Shown here piece by piece: positions 44,153 to 54,554 of a stretch of DNA of 64,000 nt. The position numbers and the translations under genes are program-made. The DNA comes from Roseobacter sp. CCS2 (GTDB lineage: Bacteria; Pseudomonadota; Alphaproteobacteria; Rhodobacterales; Rhodobacteraceae), in the NCBI RefSeq assembly GCF_000169435.1, contig NZ_AAYB01000001.1:496001-560000 (forward strand), in the 5' to 3' direction. How positions within the stretch are numbered: the stretch's first letter is position 1; the number at the start of each line of letters is the position of its first letter. The notes beneath the pieces were generated by a model. The model ran no database searches, had not been told where the DNA came from, and saw only the letters and a list, made by a program, of their open reading frames with translations.

Positions 44153-44986
44153 TTATGCGTCATCCGTATCAGCGGCCTGATATTTTACAACCAGCGCATT
44201 AAATTGCGCTTCATACTTGGCCAATCGCGCAACATCTTTGGTACTACTTAGGAACGGCTTGCGTCGTCCGGTGACCATAATGTTCTTACCCTCTGAAACA
44301 TAGCTCGCCTTTTGATGCGCAGCGAGCGTCATGCAGCGCAGATCTGGGCGTTTGGCGCGTAAGTAGGCATAGTCTTCGGTCGGGAATGTACTGGGCAGGT
44401 TGAGGTCGCGTAATGCCCCGCACCGGGCCAACGGACGCAAGCTATCATCATCCAGCTTGATGGCCATCATCCGCAACTCTCTTAGATGAGGTAGCTTTGT
44501 CAAAGGCTCCAGCGTATTTATCTTTTGGTCGCTGTTTATGCCGCCCGCGATTGTAAGCGCACGGAGTGTCTTGATGGCACTGATAGGCGTGATATCATTG
44601 GCGTTGCGGATGCCATCAAGAACCAGCGCCGCAAGCATCAGGTCCGACAATGGCGACAGATCCGCAAGCTTTTGGACCCACCATAGGCTAAGATTTCGAA
44701 GCCGGCGCAGATCTTGCAAAGGTGCAATCGTCGTTGTGCGCAGTCCCTTAAATCCAAGTACCGCAACATCCAGATGCGCGCACATATGGATCAGTTCTTT
44801 TTCGTTCACCGAAAAGGCGTACGCCGCAGTCCCTTTCAAACGTCGCTTGATATCAAGTATTCGGTGAAGTGTCCCATCGACATAGACGTGACCCCCCTTG
44901 CCTTCTGGTACCCGCGCTGGGCCGCAGGCTATACCAAGCGCTTGGTTTAATTGCGCATGGATCGGAAAATCTGGTTCAACTGTCAT
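44153..44986 (-). CDS. Leucine-rich-repeat-like protein of unknown function
   Basis: 277 residues, cytoplasmic. The middle (about 85-200) has repeating leucine patterns such as LQDLRRLRNLSLWWVQKLADLSPLSDLMLAALVLDGI and LEPLTKLPHLRELRMMAIKLDDDSLRPLARCGALRDLNLPS, spaced roughly 22-24 residues, as in irregular LRRs. The N-terminus has KGGHVYVDGTLHRILDIKRR, which I do not recognise. It overlaps the end of nadE by 11 bases, so it is co-transcribed. Probably a protein-binding surface; no enzymatic motif. Confidence 0.6.
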   Translation of the reverse strand: MTVEPDFPIHAQLNQALGIACGPARVPEGKGGHVYVDGTLHRILDIKRRLKGTAAYAFSVNEKELIHMCAHLDVAVLGFKGLRTTTIAPLQDLRRLRNLSLWWVQKLADLSPLSDLMLAALVLDGIRNANDITPISAIKTLRALTIAGGINSDQKINTLEPLTKLPHLRELRMMAIKLDDDSLRPLARCGALRDLNLPSTFPTEDYAYLRAKRPDLRCMTLAAHQKASYVSEGKNIMVTGRRKPFLSSTKDVARLAKYEAQFNALVVKYQAADTDDA

Positions 44987-46637
44987 CCCGCCAACGGTTC
45001 ACAATCGGATAGCGCCGGTCAAGCCAGAAAGCGCGATCTGACAGGCGTGGCCCCGGTGCCGATTGAAAGCGTTTGTATTCGCTGATGTAAATCAGATGTT
45101 CGACACGCTTGACCGTTTCCCTGTCATATCCTGCAGCAGCGCAATTGGCGACAGATGCTTCCCCATCAACCAGCATCATCAGGATGCCATCAAGTACGTC
45201 GTAGGGCGGCAGGCTGTCTTCGTCTTTTTGGTCGGGGCGCAGTTCGGCTGACGGCGGTTTATCAATGATCGCAACCGGAATGACTTCACCCGCAGGCCCG
45301 TTCATCCAGTCACGGTGATTGGCATTGCGCCAGCGTGCCGCCTCAAACACCCGGGTTTTGTACATATCCTTGATCGGGTTATACCCACCCGCCATATCGC
45401 CATAGATCGTGGCATAGCCAACTGCGACCTCGGACTTGTTACCGGTGGTCAGCAGCATTTCCCCGAATTTGTTGGATTGCGCCATCAATAGCAGGCCGCG
45501 AATGCGGGATTGAATATTCTCTTCGGTCAGATCGGCCTCTAGCCCTGCGAAAAGCGGGGCAAGCGCATCCGTTACCGCGGCGCGCGGGCCAGCGATGCTG
45601 ATTGTATCGTATTTGCACCCCAGCGCATCAGCGGCCGCGGCCGCATCATCAAGCGAGCCTTGCGATGTATACTCAGACGGCAGCATCACACAGCGGACGT
45701 TGTCGGCACCCAGCGCATCGGTGGCGATGGCCGCAACAATTGCGCTGTCGATCCCGCCGGACAAACCCAGCAGTACTTTCTTGAAACCGGTTTTGCGCAT
45801 GTAGTCGCGCAAAGCTTCGACCATGACGCGGTAATCCTGTTCAATTATGTCAGGCAGTGTTGCCTTCTCGCCATCCAGCGCGACCCAACCGCTATCTGTC
45901 AGCTCAAAATCCACATGCGCCAATGCGCTTTCCATCAGCGGCATCTGCACTGCCAATTTTCCGCCACGATTAAGCACGAACGACCCACCATCAAACATCT
46001 GATCGTCCTGCGCACCGACCAGATTGATATAGACCAACGGTACGTCATTTTCGATGACACGGCTGACCATGTTATTCATGCGGATCGGAAACTTGTCCCG
46101 AAAGTAAGGAGAGCCATTGGGAACGACCAATATCTCTGCCCCGCTTTCGACCATCGCCTCGCAAACGTCTGGATACCATGCATCCTCGCAAATCGGATGG
46201 CCGATGCGGGCCCCGTTGTTGTGGGCGTAGGGGCCTTCGATATCAGCGCTTTTGAAAAGGCGCACCTCATCAAAGACATTGAAGTTGGGCAAAAAATGCT
46301 TGCGCGCGCGTGCCACGATTTCGCCGCCGCGCAAGGTGAAATAGGCGTTATAAAGCCGCTCTTCTTCCACCAATGGCGCACCAATCGACAGGGCTGGACC
46401 ATCAGCACAATCTTTCGCAAGTGCCATCAGATGGACCATCGCATCAGCAACAAATGCAGGTTTGGCGACCAGATCCTGCGTTTGGTATCCGGTTAAAAAC
46501 ATCTCTGGCAGGGCGACCAGATCAGCCTTGGCAGCTTTGGCTTCAGCCCATGCCGCACGCGCCAGATCAGCGTTGCCTGCAATATCGCCAACTGTTGCAT
46601 TTAACTGTGCCATCGTGAGGCGAAGAAATTTTGTCAT
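44976..46637 (-). CDS. nadE: Glutamine-dependent NAD+ synthetase
   Basis: 553 residues. The N-terminal nitrilase-type glutaminase has the Glu-Lys-Cys triad in ALPEMFLTGY (about 44), ARKHFLPNFN (about 111) and GHPICEDAWYP (about 144). The C-terminal synthetase has LGLSGGIDSAIVAAIA (about 288-303), the ATP pyrophosphatase loop. It converts deamido-NAD to NAD, drawing ammonia from glutamine. ATG 46637 is preferred over a start 32 codons earlier; GGGAC sits 6 bases before it. Divergent from the MORN gene. Confidence 0.96.
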   Translation of the reverse strand: MTKFLRLTMAQLNATVGDIAGNADLARAAWAEAKAAKADLVALPEMFLTGYQTQDLVAKPAFVADAMVHLMALAKDCADGPALSIGAPLVEEERLYNAYFTLRGGEIVARARKHFLPNFNVFDEVRLFKSADIEGPYAHNNGARIGHPICEDAWYPDVCEAMVESGAEILVVPNGSPYFRDKFPIRMNNMVSRVIENDVPLVYINLVGAQDDQMFDGGSFVLNRGGKLAVQMPLMESALAHVDFELTDSGWVALDGEKATLPDIIEQDYRVMVEALRDYMRKTGFKKVLLGLSGGIDSAIVAAIATDALGADNVRCVMLPSEYTSQGSLDDAAAAADALGCKYDTISIAGPRAAVTDALAPLFAGLEADLTEENIQSRIRGLLLMAQSNKFGEMLLTTGNKSEVAVGYATIYGDMAGGYNPIKDMYKTRVFEAARWRNANHRDWMNGPAGEVIPVAIIDKPPSAELRPDQKDEDSLPPYDVLDGILMMLVDGEASVANCAAAGYDRETVKRVEHLIYISEYKRFQSAPGPRLSDRAFWLDRRYPIVNRWRDDS

Positions 46638-46778
46638 AGTTTTGTCCCAATGCCTTGGCATGCATGTAGCAGAAAGAGGCGCGGGGGAAAGCCGTTTGAC
46701 GACTTGAGGCAGTTCGCCGTTGTCAGGTGGCACCTCCTCTCATAAGCTGTGCCAACCATGAAGCGATCGGAGATAATG

Positions 46779-48191
46779 ATGACGATGTTTGGATTACCTA
46801 AAGCCGTGGCGGTCGCCATCATTGCCGCGAGTTTGGCAACAGGTGCGGCAGCGCAAGAAGTTCAAACAAAGCAATACGATGACGGTGGTATCTACGAAGG
46901 TACCTTTGTCGATGGCAAGCAAGATGGCACCGGGACTTACCGCCTCCCCAACGGATATGAATATACCGGTCAGTGGGTTGCAGGCGAAATTCGCGGTGAA
47001 GGGATCGCGACCTTTCCGAACGGGTCCGTTTATGAAGGATCGTTTGTCGCTGGCAAGCCAGAAGGTCAGGGCCGAATCACATTTGCCGACGGCGGCACAT
47101 TTGAAGGCGAATGGGTCGACGGCAACATCACTGGGCAAGGAATCGCCGAGTATGCGAACGGCGTAGTTTATGAAGGCGAGTTTCGGAATGCCCGGCACCA
47201 TGGCACCGGCACAATGACAAGCCCGGGTGGCTACATCTATGAAGGTGCATGGCTGAATGGCGAAAAGGAAGGTGAAGGCAAAATCACCTATCCCGATGGC
47301 GCGATATACGAAGGGACGCTGAAAGCAGGCGAACGTGATGGCACAGGGACGCTGACCATGGCCGATGGTCTGGTTTACAGCGGTGCATGGGTTGACGGCC
47401 AGATCCAGGGTCTTGGCACATTATCCCAGCCCAATGGCGATGTTTATGAGGGTGTACTAGAAAACGGCCGCCGCGAAGGCGAGGGGCTTGTAACTTATGC
47501 CAACGGCGACACTTACGAAGGCACATTCGTCAATGACCGTCGCCACGGCACCGGGACATTTCGTGGAACGGACGGTTATGTTTACGTCGGCGAATGGGTC
47601 GAAGGTAAAATCGAAGGTGAAGGCGAAGTTACCTACCCCGATGGCTCTGTTTATGTTGGCACGTTTATGAACGATCTGGCCGACGGTACTGGCAAGATCA
47701 CTTATCCAGATGGGTCAACCTATGAAGGCGCTTGGGAAGCCGGCGTTATCAACGGTATTGGTGTGGCGACGTATGCGAACGGTCTTGTCTACGAAGGCGA
47801 GTTTCTGAACGCCAAGAACCACGGCCAAGGCAAGATGACGTATGCGGACGGTTATGTCTACGAAGGACAATGGTCCGAAGGCCAGCGCAACGGTCTTGGG
47901 CGTGCTGTTTATGCTGATGGTACGGTCTATGTTGGCGAATTCCTGAACGGTCAACGCAACGGCGACGGTGAAATCACCCTGCCCGATGCCTTCAACTATG
48001 TAGGCGAATGGCAAGATGGTGAAATCAATGGCGAAGGCCTTGCCACCTATGCCAACGGTGACGTCTACGAAGGCAACTTTGTACGTGGCCGCCGCGAAGG
48101 CGAAGGAACCATGCGCTATGCGACAGGTCAGGAAAGCGTCGGCATTTGGTCCGATGGCGCGCTGGTGTCCGAGACAACCGGCAGCGAATAA
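46779..48191 (+). CDS. Exported 18-repeat MORN protein
   Basis: 470 residues. Signal peptide MTMFGLPKAVAVAIIAASLATGAAA, then 18 complete 23-residue MORN units (YEGxFxxGxxxGxGxxxxxxGxx) and a partial nineteenth. Position 5 of the repeat mostly alternates between Phe and Trp from one unit to the next, giving a 46-residue super-period. Start: four in-frame ATGs (46758, 46776, 46779, 46785); 46779 has GGAG 6 bases upstream. MORN arrays form long beta-hairpin rods; bacterial exported members are of unknown function. An intrinsic terminator follows. Confidence 0.85.
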   Translation: MTMFGLPKAVAVAIIAASLATGAAAQEVQTKQYDDGGIYEGTFVDGKQDGTGTYRLPNGYEYTGQWVAGEIRGEGIATFPNGSVYEGSFVAGKPEGQGRITFADGGTFEGEWVDGNITGQGIAEYANGVVYEGEFRNARHHGTGTMTSPGGYIYEGAWLNGEKEGEGKITYPDGAIYEGTLKAGERDGTGTLTMADGLVYSGAWVDGQIQGLGTLSQPNGDVYEGVLENGRREGEGLVTYANGDTYEGTFVNDRRHGTGTFRGTDGYVYVGEWVEGKIEGEGEVTYPDGSVYVGTFMNDLADGTGKITYPDGSTYEGAWEAGVINGIGVATYANGLVYEGEFLNAKNHGQGKMTYADGYVYEGQWSEGQRNGLGRAVYADGTVYVGEFLNGQRNGDGEITLPDAFNYVGEWQDGEINGEGLATYANGDVYEGNFVRGRREGEGTMRYATGQESVGIWSDGALVSETTGSE

Positions 48192-48214
48192 ACGAAACCT
48201 CTTTCAATCTGATC

Positions 48215-48240
48215 AAGGCCGGTTTCAGACCGGCCTTTTT
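48215..48240 (+). terminator. Intrinsic terminator of the MORN gene
   Basis: AAGGCCGGT-TTCAG-ACCGGCCTT then TTT. A strong perfect stem 23 bases after the stop; it also sits just beyond the convergent photolyase stop. Confidence 0.9.
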
Positions 48241-48252
48241 CATTGGAAACCC

Positions 48253-49776
48253 TTAGACGTGCTGACCCGCATCCATACGATCAAGGAAATCGCCAGCCTC
48301 TTTCAGCACCGTTTCCTTGCGCGCATCATCCATCCGGTCCCAGACGCGGTACATATTGCCCATCCGTGGATTGCCTTCAAACCGCGCGCGATGCCGGTCC
48401 AGGAAGTGCCAGTATAACACATTAAACGGGCATGCATTGTCGCCCGTCTTGTCCTGCACGCGGTATGCGCAAGACCCGCAGTAATCCGACATCTTGTGAA
48501 TATAATTGCCGGACGAAATGTAAGGTTTCGACGCGATGATCCCATTATCGGCGAACTGGCTCATCCCGATGACATTGGGGGCCTCGACCCATTCATAGGC
48601 ATCCGCATAGACCGCCAGATACCACTCATGCACCTCTGCAGGTGCAATCCCGGCCAGCAAGGCAAAGTTGCCTGTCACCATCAGGCGCTGGATATGGTGG
48701 GCGTAGGCCTCCTGCTTGGTCTGGCCAACCGATTTGGCGATACAGTTCATCTTCGTCTCACCGCCCCAGTACATCGCGGGCAGCTTGCGATCATGACCCA
48801 AAGCGTTGCGGGTCACGTAATCTGGTCCTTCGCGGAAATAGATGCCGCGTACATATTCACGCCATCCAATGATCTGGCGGATGAACCCTTCGACGGCATT
48901 TAACGGGGCATGACCCTCGCGATAGGCATCCTCGGCTTTCTGACAAACCTCTAGCGGATCAAGCAAACCTGCGTTGATATAAAGCCCAACGATCGCATGA
49001 TAGAGAAAACGGTTGTCGTTCAGCATCGCATCCTGAAAATCACCGAACTTTGGCAGACCACCCTTGAGCCAATGGGCCAGATGCTGGCGGGCCTGACCCG
49101 TATCAGTGGCAAACCAGAACGGTTCCAGATCACCAAAATTGTCAGCAAAGCGGTCACCAACAAGGGTAAGCACCTCTGAAACGGTTTCATCCGGGGTGAA
49201 TTGCATCGGCCCACCGAAATCCACCTGATCTGGCGCTGGTTTGCGGTTGTCATGGTCGTAATTCCATTTGCCGCCTTCTGGCTTATCGCCATCCATCAAC
49301 AGGCCCGTCTTGCGGCGCATATCGCGATAAAAATATTCCATCCGCAGCTGCTTGCGGCCCTCAGCCCAGTCGTCAAAATCCTGATGGGTTGCGATAAAGC
49401 GCGTATCAGGCAGGCTGTGGGTCTTAAGCGGCATATCACCCAGCGCCTCAATCAACCGCCATTCGCCCGGTTCGGTATAGACCACCCCCGCCGCGTCAAA
49501 TTCTGCGGCGCGCCGGATCAATTCCCCGGTGATAGACCCGGAATTCTCGGGATCATCCAGTTTGGTGTAGGCTACTGTCCAACCGTCCGCGCGCAGCACC
49601 TGCGCGAACTTGCGCATGGCAGCAAAAGTGAAAGCGATCTTTTTGGGGTGATGGGGCACATAGCTGGCCTCATCGGCGACCTCAGCCATGACAACAACAT
49701 CTTTATCCTTGTCAGCCTTAAGAAGGGCCGACAGGCCTGACGAAAGTTGATCACCGAGAACAAGAACAAGCCTCAC
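48253..49776 (-). CDS. FeS cryptochrome/photolyase-family protein, probable (6-4) photolyase
   Basis: 507 residues. The deoxyribodipyrimidine photolyase-related (FeS-BCP/CryPro) family, which repairs UV (6-4) photoproducts with FAD and carries a 4Fe-4S cluster. N-terminus RLVLVLGDQLSSGLSALL; C-terminal cluster cysteines in KMNCIAKS, SDYCGSC and NACPFNVLYW are all present. It starts with GTG inside the SDR stop (GTGA) and has AGGAGG upstream, so it is co-translated with that gene. Light-driven repair suits a surface-water lifestyle; damage type is inferred from family. Confidence 0.92.
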   Translation of the reverse strand: MRLVLVLGDQLSSGLSALLKADKDKDVVVMAEVADEASYVPHHPKKIAFTFAAMRKFAQVLRADGWTVAYTKLDDPENSGSITGELIRRAAEFDAAGVVYTEPGEWRLIEALGDMPLKTHSLPDTRFIATHQDFDDWAEGRKQLRMEYFYRDMRRKTGLLMDGDKPEGGKWNYDHDNRKPAPDQVDFGGPMQFTPDETVSEVLTLVGDRFADNFGDLEPFWFATDTGQARQHLAHWLKGGLPKFGDFQDAMLNDNRFLYHAIVGLYINAGLLDPLEVCQKAEDAYREGHAPLNAVEGFIRQIIGWREYVRGIYFREGPDYVTRNALGHDRKLPAMYWGGETKMNCIAKSVGQTKQEAYAHHIQRLMVTGNFALLAGIAPAEVHEWYLAVYADAYEWVEAPNVIGMSQFADNGIIASKPYISSGNYIHKMSDYCGSCAYRVQDKTGDNACPFNVLYWHFLDRHRARFEGNPRMGNMYRVWDRMDDARKETVLKEAGDFLDRMDAGQHV

Positions 49777-50435
49777 CAGACGACCTCCTGTCCCGCATAG
49801 TCGTAAAACCCACCTGAATGTTCTGGCGTCAGCTTTTCAATGACCGCCAGTAGATTACTAGCTGCTTCTGTTGCGGGAACCGTCTTATGGCGGCCAGCGT
49901 AATTCTGGGTAAACGATGTTTCCACAGTGCCTGGGTGCAAAGACACGCAAACAGATTGCTTATGTGACCGCCCCAATTCAATCGCTGCCCCATGCACGAT
50001 TTGGTTCAGTGCAGCCTTGGACGCACGATACGAATGCCAGCCGCCAATCTTATTGTCGCCAATTGACCCAACACGCGCCGATAAAGTTGCCACAACGCCG
50101 CGCTTGTCCTTTGGCAGCAAACGGGCGGCATGCCGCAAGATCAGAGCAGGGCCAATTGTGTTGACCGCTAAAACACGCGCCATATCGTCAGGCTTGATCG
50201 CAGACAGCGCTTTCTCAGGTGCACCACCAAGCGGGGCCAGAATGCCGACGGCGACAAAAATCAAATCAAAGGTGCCCGATTGCAGCGTCATGCCGCGTTC
50301 AACCGAAGCGGCATTTGCAACGTCAAACCCGTCAACAGACCGCGACAGGCCAGTCACGTCCCACCGATCACGTTGTAATTGCTGTGAAATGGCCGATCCA
50401 ATCCCGCCACTTGCCCCGATCACCAATGCCCGCAT
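49773..50435 (-). CDS. SDR-family oxidoreductase (C-factor-like)
   Basis: 220 residues. RALVIGASGGIGSAISQQL at the N-terminus (nucleotide-binding glycines), catalytic serine in ATLSARVGSIGDN and SYRASK (Tyr-x3-Lys). Resembles short CsgA/C-factor-type and cluster-associated SDRs often encoded next to photolyases. Substrate unknown. ATG 50435 has GAGGAG 6 bases upstream; a longer frame exists but lacks support. Confidence 0.88.
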   Translation of the reverse strand: MRALVIGASGGIGSAISQQLQRDRWDVTGLSRSVDGFDVANAASVERGMTLQSGTFDLIFVAVGILAPLGGAPEKALSAIKPDDMARVLAVNTIGPALILRHAARLLPKDKRGVVATLSARVGSIGDNKIGGWHSYRASKAALNQIVHGAAIELGRSHKQSVCVSLHPGTVETSFTQNYAGRHKTVPATEAASNLLAVIEKLTPEHSGGFYDYAGQEVVW

Positions 50436-50532
50436 TACACTCTCCTCTGGTTTGAACGAACTTAGCGCCAGCACTACAGCGGACAAGGCAGGGCGCGGGA
50501 CACAAAACCCTTTTCAACGCAAGTTTCCACGT

Positions 50533-50538
50533 TATAGT
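50533..50538 (+). promoter_or_regulatory. Candidate -10 of the leuA transcript
   Basis: TATAGT at 50533-50538 lies a few bases before the leader-peptide ATG (50546/50549), so the leader would be nearly leaderless. A possible -35 TTTTCA starts at 50511 (spacing 16). Tentative. Confidence 0.4.
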
Positions 50539-50548
50539 CTGGCCCATG

Positions 50549-50626
50549 ATGATCCGCGCACATATCACAAGCTTTGCCCCCAAGGGGCTGCTTTCGCGCG
50601 ACATCCTACTCCTTAGCTGCCTCTGA
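50549..50626 (+). CDS. Leucine-rich leader peptide upstream of leuA
   Basis: 25 residues from ATG 50549 (26 if the adjacent ATG 50546 is used). The C-terminal half LLSRDILLLSCL has six leucines in twelve codons, and the stop TGA lies inside the left arm of the following hairpin. This is the arrangement expected when ribosome stalling at Leu codons controls downstream RNA folding and leuA expression. Too short for standard gene calling. No ribosome site, consistent with a leaderless transcript as in some rhizobial amino-acid leaders; inference. Confidence 0.75.
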   Translation: MIRAHITSFAPKGLLSRDILLLSCL

Positions 50627-50655
50627 GCGTGCCTGTCGGCGCGACCGCTCAGAGG
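50620..50655 (+). promoter_or_regulatory. Attenuation-type hairpin before leuA
   Basis: CCTCTGAGCG (50620-50629) pairs perfectly with CGCTCAGAGG (50646-50655); within the loop GTCG/CGAC (50635-50645) can extend it. The left arm includes the leader stop codon. GGCGCG (50638-50643) could alternatively pair with CGCGCC (50662-50667). No T-run follows, so the mechanism may not be plain intrinsic termination. Confidence 0.7.
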
Positions 50656-50699
50656 GTGAAACGCGCCAAGACAAGCTAAGGATCAAAGGAATACAAGAC

Positions 50700-52259
50700 A
50701 TGACCAAATCGAACGAAGTGTTGATTTTCGACACAACCCTGCGCGACGGTGAACAATCACCGGGTGCCACCATGACCCACGACGAGAAACTGGAAATCGC
50801 CGAGATGCTGGACGACATGGGCGTCGACATCATCGAAGCGGGCTTTCCAATCGCCTCCGAAGGTGACTTTCAAGCGGTGAGCGAGATTGCCAAGCTGGCA
50901 AAATCTGCAACCATCTGCGGCCTGTCCCGCGCCAATTACAAAGATATTGATCGCTGTTGGGAGGCCGTGAAACACGCCAAATCGCCGCGCATCCACACGT
51001 TCATCGGCACGTCCCCTCTGCATCGGGCCATTCCGAATTTGGATATGGATGAAATGGCAGAGCGGATCCATGACACAGTGACCCACGCCCGCAACTTGTG
51101 TGACAACGTGCAATGGTCGCCCATGGATGCGACGCGGACCGAGTGGGACTATCTGTGCCGCGTGGTCGAGATCGCGATCAAGGCGGGTGCGACAACGATC
51201 AATATTCCCGATACGGTGGGCTATACGGCCCCCATTGAAAGCGCTGATCTGATCCGCAATCTGATCTCAACCGTGCCGGGTGCGGATGATGTGATCTTTG
51301 CCACCCACTGCCACAATGATCTTGGTATGGCGACGGCAAACTCATTGGCAGCTGTCGAAGGTGGCGCGCGTCAGATTGAATGTACGATCAATGGTCTGGG
51401 AGAGCGCGCCGGGAATACCGCACTGGAAGAGGTCGTGATGGCGCTGAAAGTGCGCGGCGACATCATGCCCTACACCACCAAAATCGACACGCGTAAGATC
51501 ATGAACATCTCGCGCCGGGTCGCGACGGTGTCGGGCTTTGCGGTGCAGTTCAATAAAGCTATCGTGGGTAAGAATGCATTTGCCCACGAAAGCGGTATCC
51601 ATCAGGATGGCATGCTGAAGAACCGCGAAACGTTTGAGGTCATGAAACCCGAAGATGTGGGACTGGCTGGGACATCTCTGCCCTTGGGCAAACACTCTGG
51701 CAGGGCCGCATTGCGTGCGAAACTGAATGAACTGGGGTTTGATCTGGCCGACAATCAGCTGAACGACGTATTCGTGCGGTTCAAGGATTTGGCGGATCGC
51801 AAAAAGGAAGTCTTCGACGACGATCTGATGGCCTTGGTCACCCAAAATGATGCCGAAGATGACCGCCTGAAACTGAAATCCCTTCGCGTCGTTTGTGGCA
51901 CGGATGGTCCCCAAAAAGCGGATATGGTGATGGAAGTTGACGGCGCCGATGTTGAAACATCGGCCACAGGTGACGGCCCGGTGGACGCCACATTCAACGC
52001 TGTGAAAGCAATCTTTTCCCATGGTGCACGCCTGCAAATTTATCAGGTAAGTGCGGTCACTGAAGGAACGGACGCGCAAGCGACCGTATCCGTGCGGATG
52101 GAGGAAGAGGGCCGGATCGCGACAGGACAATCCGCCGATACCGATACGGTTGTTGCAAGCGCAAAAGCCTACATCAACGCGCTGAACCGCTTACTGGTGC
52201 GCCGCGAACAATCAGAGCCCGGATATGATGTAAAGGGCGTCAGTTACAAAGACGTATAG
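50700..52259 (+). CDS. leuA: 2-isopropylmalate synthase
   Basis: 519 residues. First committed step of leucine synthesis: acetyl-CoA + 2-oxoisovalerate to 2-isopropylmalate. TTLRDGEQSPGATM near the start, then the metal-binding FATHCHNDLGMATAN (about 200-214), NGLGERAGN, and the C-terminal allosteric LeuA dimer domain (from about 390). Start ATG 50700 has AAAGGA nearby; the longer open frame runs through the leader in another frame. Leucine feedback works on the C-terminal domain, and the leader adds transcript-level control. Confidence 0.96.
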   Translation: MTKSNEVLIFDTTLRDGEQSPGATMTHDEKLEIAEMLDDMGVDIIEAGFPIASEGDFQAVSEIAKLAKSATICGLSRANYKDIDRCWEAVKHAKSPRIHTFIGTSPLHRAIPNLDMDEMAERIHDTVTHARNLCDNVQWSPMDATRTEWDYLCRVVEIAIKAGATTINIPDTVGYTAPIESADLIRNLISTVPGADDVIFATHCHNDLGMATANSLAAVEGGARQIECTINGLGERAGNTALEEVVMALKVRGDIMPYTTKIDTRKIMNISRRVATVSGFAVQFNKAIVGKNAFAHESGIHQDGMLKNRETFEVMKPEDVGLAGTSLPLGKHSGRAALRAKLNELGFDLADNQLNDVFVRFKDLADRKKEVFDDDLMALVTQNDAEDDRLKLKSLRVVCGTDGPQKADMVMEVDGADVETSATGDGPVDATFNAVKAIFSHGARLQIYQVSAVTEGTDAQATVSVRMEEEGRIATGQSADTDTVVASAKAYINALNRLLVRREQSEPGYDVKGVSYKDV

Positions 52260-52285
52260 TACAACTGGCGCGACTCAATCTTAAT

Positions 52286-52317
52286 GCGGCGATCCAAGTC
52301 CTTGGATCGCCGCTTTT
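52286..52317 (+). terminator. Intrinsic terminator of leuA
   Basis: GCGGCGATCCAAG and CTTGGATCGCCGC form a perfect 13-base inverted repeat followed by TTTT; the innermost pairs open to make the loop. 26 bases after the stop. Confidence 0.92.
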
Positions 52318-53606
<1,289 letters not shown>

Positions 53607-53630
53607 ACCAACGCGAGGGAACAGCCGCCC

Positions 53631-54554
53631 TTGGCACGCGATAAGAACAGCGAAGATTTCGTCGGCCCGATCCGCAGACTGCTGGTCGGGGTTTTGGTGT
53701 TGGCTTTGGTGGGTCTGTTTTTGGTGTGGCGGATCGACAGTCCACGCGTAGAGCGGCTGCGGGCAGCAGCGATCGATGCGATCGTCCCATCCTTTGATTG
53801 GGCAATGGCACCGATTACAGGGGCGACAAACCTGATAAGTGATTTCCAAAGCTATCAGCAACTGCGCGAACAGAACCAGGATTTGCGCCGCGAGTTGCAG
53901 CAAATGAAGGCATGGAAAGAAGCGGCCCTGCAATTGGAGCAAGAGAATGCCAAACTGCTGGACCTGAACAATGTAAGCCTTGATCCGCAGCTGACTGTTG
54001 TAACCGGCGTCGTCATTACAGACAGCGGTTCCCCATTTCGTCAGTCGGTTTTGGTCAATGTCGGTGCACGCGATGGGATCATTGATGGATGGCCCACTAT
54101 GGATGCGATTGGCCTGGTTGGCCGTGTCGCTGGGGTTGGCCAAAATACCAGCCGCGTGATGCTGTTGACAGACACATCAAGCCGTATTCCCGTGACGATT
54201 CAGCCTTCTGGGCAAAAGGCTATTTTAGCGGGTGATAACTCACTCAATCCGCCGTTGGAATTTCTGGAAGACACAGCACTTGTGCGCCCGGGCGACCGGG
54301 TTGTGTCCTCTGGTGATGGTGGCGTTTTCCCTGCGGATCTGCTGGTTGGGCAAGTTGCGCTGGGCACGGACGACCGGTTACGGGTGCGCTTGGCAGCAGA
54401 TTACCAAAGGCTTGAGTTCTTGCGCGTTCTTCGGTCGCAACCCCATGAAGATATCGCCGACCCCAATAACCTGCTGACACCCGAAGCCGAATTTTTTGGA
54501 CCCGCAGGGATTAACCCCGCGTCCGTCAACACATCGGAGCTGACCGATGGCTGA
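53631..54554 (+). CDS. mreC: Rod shape-determining protein MreC
   Basis: 307 residues with one N-terminal membrane helix (LLVGVLVLALVGLFLVW, about 16-32) and a periplasmic coiled-coil plus beta domain that links MreB to PBP2. ESYQQL-type coiled coil DFQSYQQLREQNQDLRRELQQMKAWKEAALQLEQENAKLLDLN (about 67-109). It uses a TTG start, with GAGGGAA about 10 bases upstream; no ATG is available nearby. It overlaps mreD by 8 bases. Confidence 0.94.
   Translation: MARDKNSEDFVGPIRRLLVGVLVLALVGLFLVWRIDSPRVERLRAAAIDAIVPSFDWAMAPITGATNLISDFQSYQQLREQNQDLRRELQQMKAWKEAALQLEQENAKLLDLNNVSLDPQLTVVTGVVITDSGSPFRQSVLVNVGARDGIIDGWPTMDAIGLVGRVAGVGQNTSRVMLLTDTSSRIPVTIQPSGQKAILAGDNSLNPPLEFLEDTALVRPGDRVVSSGDGGVFPADLLVGQVALGTDDRLRVRLAADYQRLEFLRVLRSQPHEDIADPNNLLTPEAEFFGPAGINPASVNTSELTDG

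Noticed and set aside
46779..48191. CRISPR or DNA tandem repeat array
   Set aside because: The 69-base periodicity is the codon footprint of 23-residue MORN units; repeat DNA is degenerate with no spacers.
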